A DNA stretch of 64,000 bases. Source: Zoogloea sp044344315. Lineage in GTDB: Bacteria; Pseudomonadota; Gammaproteobacteria; Burkholderiales; Rhodocyclaceae. The notes under the pieces were generated by a model, which saw only the letters and a list, made by a program, of their open reading frames with translations, was not told the origin of the DNA and made no database searches. Where the stretch lies: contig NZ_JBIJDC010000008.1 in assembly GCF_044344315.1 (NCBI RefSeq), positions 1-64,000 of the forward strand, read 5' to 3'. This document shows, piece after piece, positions 62,136-64,000 of the stretch. Positions within the stretch are counted from its first letter, which is position 1, and every line of letters begins with the position of its first letter. The position numbers and the translations under genes are program-made.

Positions 62136-63559
62136 TGAATCTGCGTACCCTAAGCCTCACCCTGCTGCTGGCCGGCCTGCTTGGCGGCTGCGCCACCCTT
62201 GCCCCCGACTACACGCGCCCGGCCGCCCCGGTGGACATGCGCTGGCCAACCACCACCACCGCCGCCGACCAGCCGGGCGTGGCAGATATCGGCTGGCGTG
62301 ACTTCTTCGTCGATACCCGCCTGCACCAGCTGATCGGCATGGCCCTGGCCAACAACCGCGACCTGCGGGCCACCGCCCTGGCCATCGTCAAGGCCCGCGC
62401 CCAGTACCGCATCCAGCGCGCCGAGCTGTTTCCGGCGGTGAGCGCCGACGCGGGCACCACCGCCCGCCGCACGCCGGGCGAGCTGTCGGGCAACGGCCAG
62501 GCCGTCACCAGCCGCAGCCACAACGTGGACCTGGGCATCGCCAACTGGGAGATCGACCTTTTCGGGCGCCTCCAGAGCCTGCGCGACCAGGCCCTGGAAA
62601 CCTACCTGGCCAGCGAGGAAACCCTGCGCAGCACGCGCATCAGCCTGGTCGCCGAAGTGGCCGGCGCCTACCTGACCCTGTCGGCCGACACGGCCCTGCT
62701 GCAGCTGGCACAGGAAACCCTGACCAGCCAGCAGCGCAGCTACAGCCTCACCCAGAAGCGCGTCGAGCTCGGCGTGGGCACCGAACTGGACCTGCGCCAG
62801 ATCGAGACCAGCGTCGAGACCGCCCGCCGTGACGTGGCCGCCTACACCGCCCAGGTCACCATCGACCGCAACGCGCTGGTGCTGCTGGTGGGCGCCTCGG
62901 TGCCGGACACCCTGCTCCCGCCCGCCGGGCTGGACAGCGTGACGGCCCTGCGCGCCCTGCCCGCCGGCCTGCCCTCCGCCGTGCTGCAGGAACGCCCGGA
63001 CGTGCTCGCCGCCGAACGCCAGCTGCGCGCCGCCAACGCCAGCATCGGCGCCGCCCGGGCGGCCTTCTTTCCGAGCATCAGCCTGACCGCCACCGCCGGC
63101 ACCGCCAGTACCAGCCTGGGCGGGCTGTTTGCGGCGGGCTCGGGCGCCTGGACTTTCATCCCCCAGGTGAGCCTGCCCCTCTTCAACGCCGGCGCCAACC
63201 GCGCCAACCTGCAGGCCGCCGAGGCCGACCGGGACATCGCCCTGGCCAGCTACGAAAAGACCATCCAGAGCGCCTTCCGGGAGGTGGCCGACGCCCTCGC
63301 CCAGCGCGCCACCCTGGACGCCCGCCTGGACGCCCAGCAGAAGCTGGTGGACGCCAGCGCCGCCAGCTACCGCCTGTCGGAAGCCCGCTATCAGAAGGGC
63401 GTGGACAGCTACCTCAGCGCCCTCGACGCCCAGCGCAGCCTGTACGCGGCGCGCCAGGGCCTGGTCAGCCTGAAGCTGTCGGCCGCCGCCAGCGCCGTCA
63501 CCCTCTACAAGGTGCTGGGCGGCGGCGACCTGGAGCGCAGCGCAGCCGCCGCCCTTTAA
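62132..63559 (+). CDS. Outer-membrane efflux lipoprotein, OprM/NodT-like
   Basis: 475 residues, AAGGAG upstream; the second Met at 62135 is equally possible. Lipobox LLGGCATLAPDY at about 20. Two TolC repeats with WEIDLFGRLQSLRDQALETY and SYEKTIQSAFREVADALAQR; ends TLYKVLGGGDLERS. Completes the pump. Unlike the channel at 53664, it is intact. Confidence 0.93.
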   Translation: MMNLRTLSLTLLLAGLLGGCATLAPDYTRPAAPVDMRWPTTTTAADQPGVADIGWRDFFVDTRLHQLIGMALANNRDLRATALAIVKARAQYRIQRAELFPAVSADAGTTARRTPGELSGNGQAVTSRSHNVDLGIANWEIDLFGRLQSLRDQALETYLASEETLRSTRISLVAEVAGAYLTLSADTALLQLAQETLTSQQRSYSLTQKRVELGVGTELDLRQIETSVETARRDVAAYTAQVTIDRNALVLLVGASVPDTLLPPAGLDSVTALRALPAGLPSAVLQERPDVLAAERQLRAANASIGAARAAFFPSISLTATAGTASTSLGGLFAAGSGAWTFIPQVSLPLFNAGANRANLQAAEADRDIALASYEKTIQSAFREVADALAQRATLDARLDAQQKLVDASAASYRLSEARYQKGVDSYLSALDAQRSLYAARQGLVSLKLSAAASAVTLYKVLGGGDLERSAAAAL

Positions 63560-63611
63560 CCGGATCGCCTCCGTCTGATGCATCGCCTGACGGTCGATGC
63601 GGCCTCTCCGC

Positions 63612-63801
63612 AGGGGGCGACTCGTAGGGGCGACTTGTAGGGGCGACTTGTAGGGGCGACTTCAGTCGCCCACCACGCGTCGATCACAGGCATGCCGTCT
63701 GTCAAAGTCCGCGGGCGACTGAAGTCGCCCCCACAGTCCCTCCAGCCGCCCTCAGCGCCTCCAATAGACCCCGTCAGCTTCACCCAGTGGGCGATCCGGC
63801 C
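63612..63801. repeat. Dispersed palindromic repeat, copy F with four 13-mers and flank
   Basis: Three 13-bp units (AGGGGGCGACTCG, then TAGGGGCGACTTG twice) precede the core at 63649-63735. Flank 63736-63801 (GTCCCTCCAGCCGCCCTCAG onward) matches D closely and C in reverse. The longest tandem array of the six copies. Confidence 0.88.
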
Positions 63802-64000
63802 GAGGGAAACCAGGCCACCGCCAGCATCGGGTAAGCGACCGTTTCAGAGAGGACTTCAGCCCTCGCCGCAGACTCATGGACGCTGACTGCCTGGAATTCG
63901 GCCTGCCGCGCCCCCGCCTTAATCGGCAATTCCGTGAAGGGCCCGCTGCAAGCCCGACCGGCCTGGCTGGGTGCCGCGCTGGCCGACGGGGTGATGCTGC
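63802..64000. other. Right edge, no gene supported
   Basis: A frame open from about 63831 to the window end reads APALIGNSVKGPLQARPAWL but has no ATG and no ribosome site; a GTG start at 63935 is possible. It could be the beginning of a gene that continues past the edge. Nothing else is seen. Confidence 0.3.

Noticed and set aside
58000..63000. Long antisense frame opposite the RND genes (57738-61397 minus, 1219 residues)
   Set aside because: Low-complexity G/H/Q/A-rich protein typical of the reverse strand of GC-rich genes; the RND genes opposite are fully recognisable.
63580..63600. Terminator after the outer-membrane channel gene
   Set aside because: GCATCG/CGATGC makes only a 6-bp stem and no T-run follows.
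63831..64000. Partial gene at the right edge
   Set aside because: No start codon with a ribosome site, and no recognisable domain in the roughly 55 residues visible.

Overview
The window is strongly G+C-rich, densely packed DNA of proteobacterial type. Gene content points to a betaproteobacterium, probably a Rhodocyclales-like lineage: MetX/MetY methionine synthesis, Sbp, PaaK-type CoA ligase, many c-type cytochrome and RND/TonB genes, and a sensory GGDEF/EAL/MCP block. The assignment is by gene content only. No rRNA, tRNA, phage, IS transposase or CRISPR array was seen.

Layout. (1) 1-730: two copies of a dispersed palindromic repeat and an SMR efflux gene. (2) 833-9881: a divergon. Leftward run a DUF1549/DUF1553 protein, a Tat-exported DUF1501 protein, a one-heme cytochrome, a periplasmic peroxiredoxin and a di-heme cytochrome. 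Rightward runs a TonB-dependent receptor. Both sides carry a sigma-54 (-24/-12) promoter match, and the 645-bp gap between them holds a duplicated 18-bp motif that could be an enhancer site. This is my best candidate for an undescribed system. (3) 9980-12762: a DsbD/ScsB-like thiol reductase and a redoxin. (4) 13094-22910: a degenerate EAL protein, then a leftward chain of nine mostly overlapping genes (cysK, serine acetyltransferase, XRE and AraC regulators, AhpD-like protein, acyl-CoA-dehydrogenase-like flavoprotein, ABC ATPase, binding protein, permease) that looks like organosulfur uptake joined to cysteine synthesis; a small hydrolase follows upstream. (5) 23020-32754: sulfate-binding protein with a clear terminator, a metallo-beta-lactamase-fold protein, metX, metY, a phenylacetate-CoA-ligase-like gene and metNIQ. 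Sulfur metabolism therefore spans about 20 kb. (6) 32904-39779: DUF2325 protein, then a PAS histidine kinase, a CheY-like regulator, a REC-PAS-GGDEF-EAL protein and a chemoreceptor gene split by one in-frame amber codon. (7) 39837-55445: iron. FecI/FecR, a siderophore receptor, DUF3649, PepSY, DUF3325 and DUF4198 proteins, MacA and MacB run leftward; feoB-feoA, two unequal bacterioferritin subunits, a broken efflux gene, a small CxxC protein and a Fur-family regulator follow. Fur-box-like palindromes sit before fecI, before feoB and before the fur-like gene. (8) 55479-63559: a BaeSR-like two-component system divergent from a complete RND tripartite pump. The right end carries another repeat copy.

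The repeat (six copies) is intergenic throughout and carries tandem 13-bp units at some ends. Starts were moved inward from the longest reading frame wherever a Shine-Dalgarno sequence, signal peptide or overlap with the neighbour gave a better choice. Functional calls come from recognition of sequence motifs; no database search was run.
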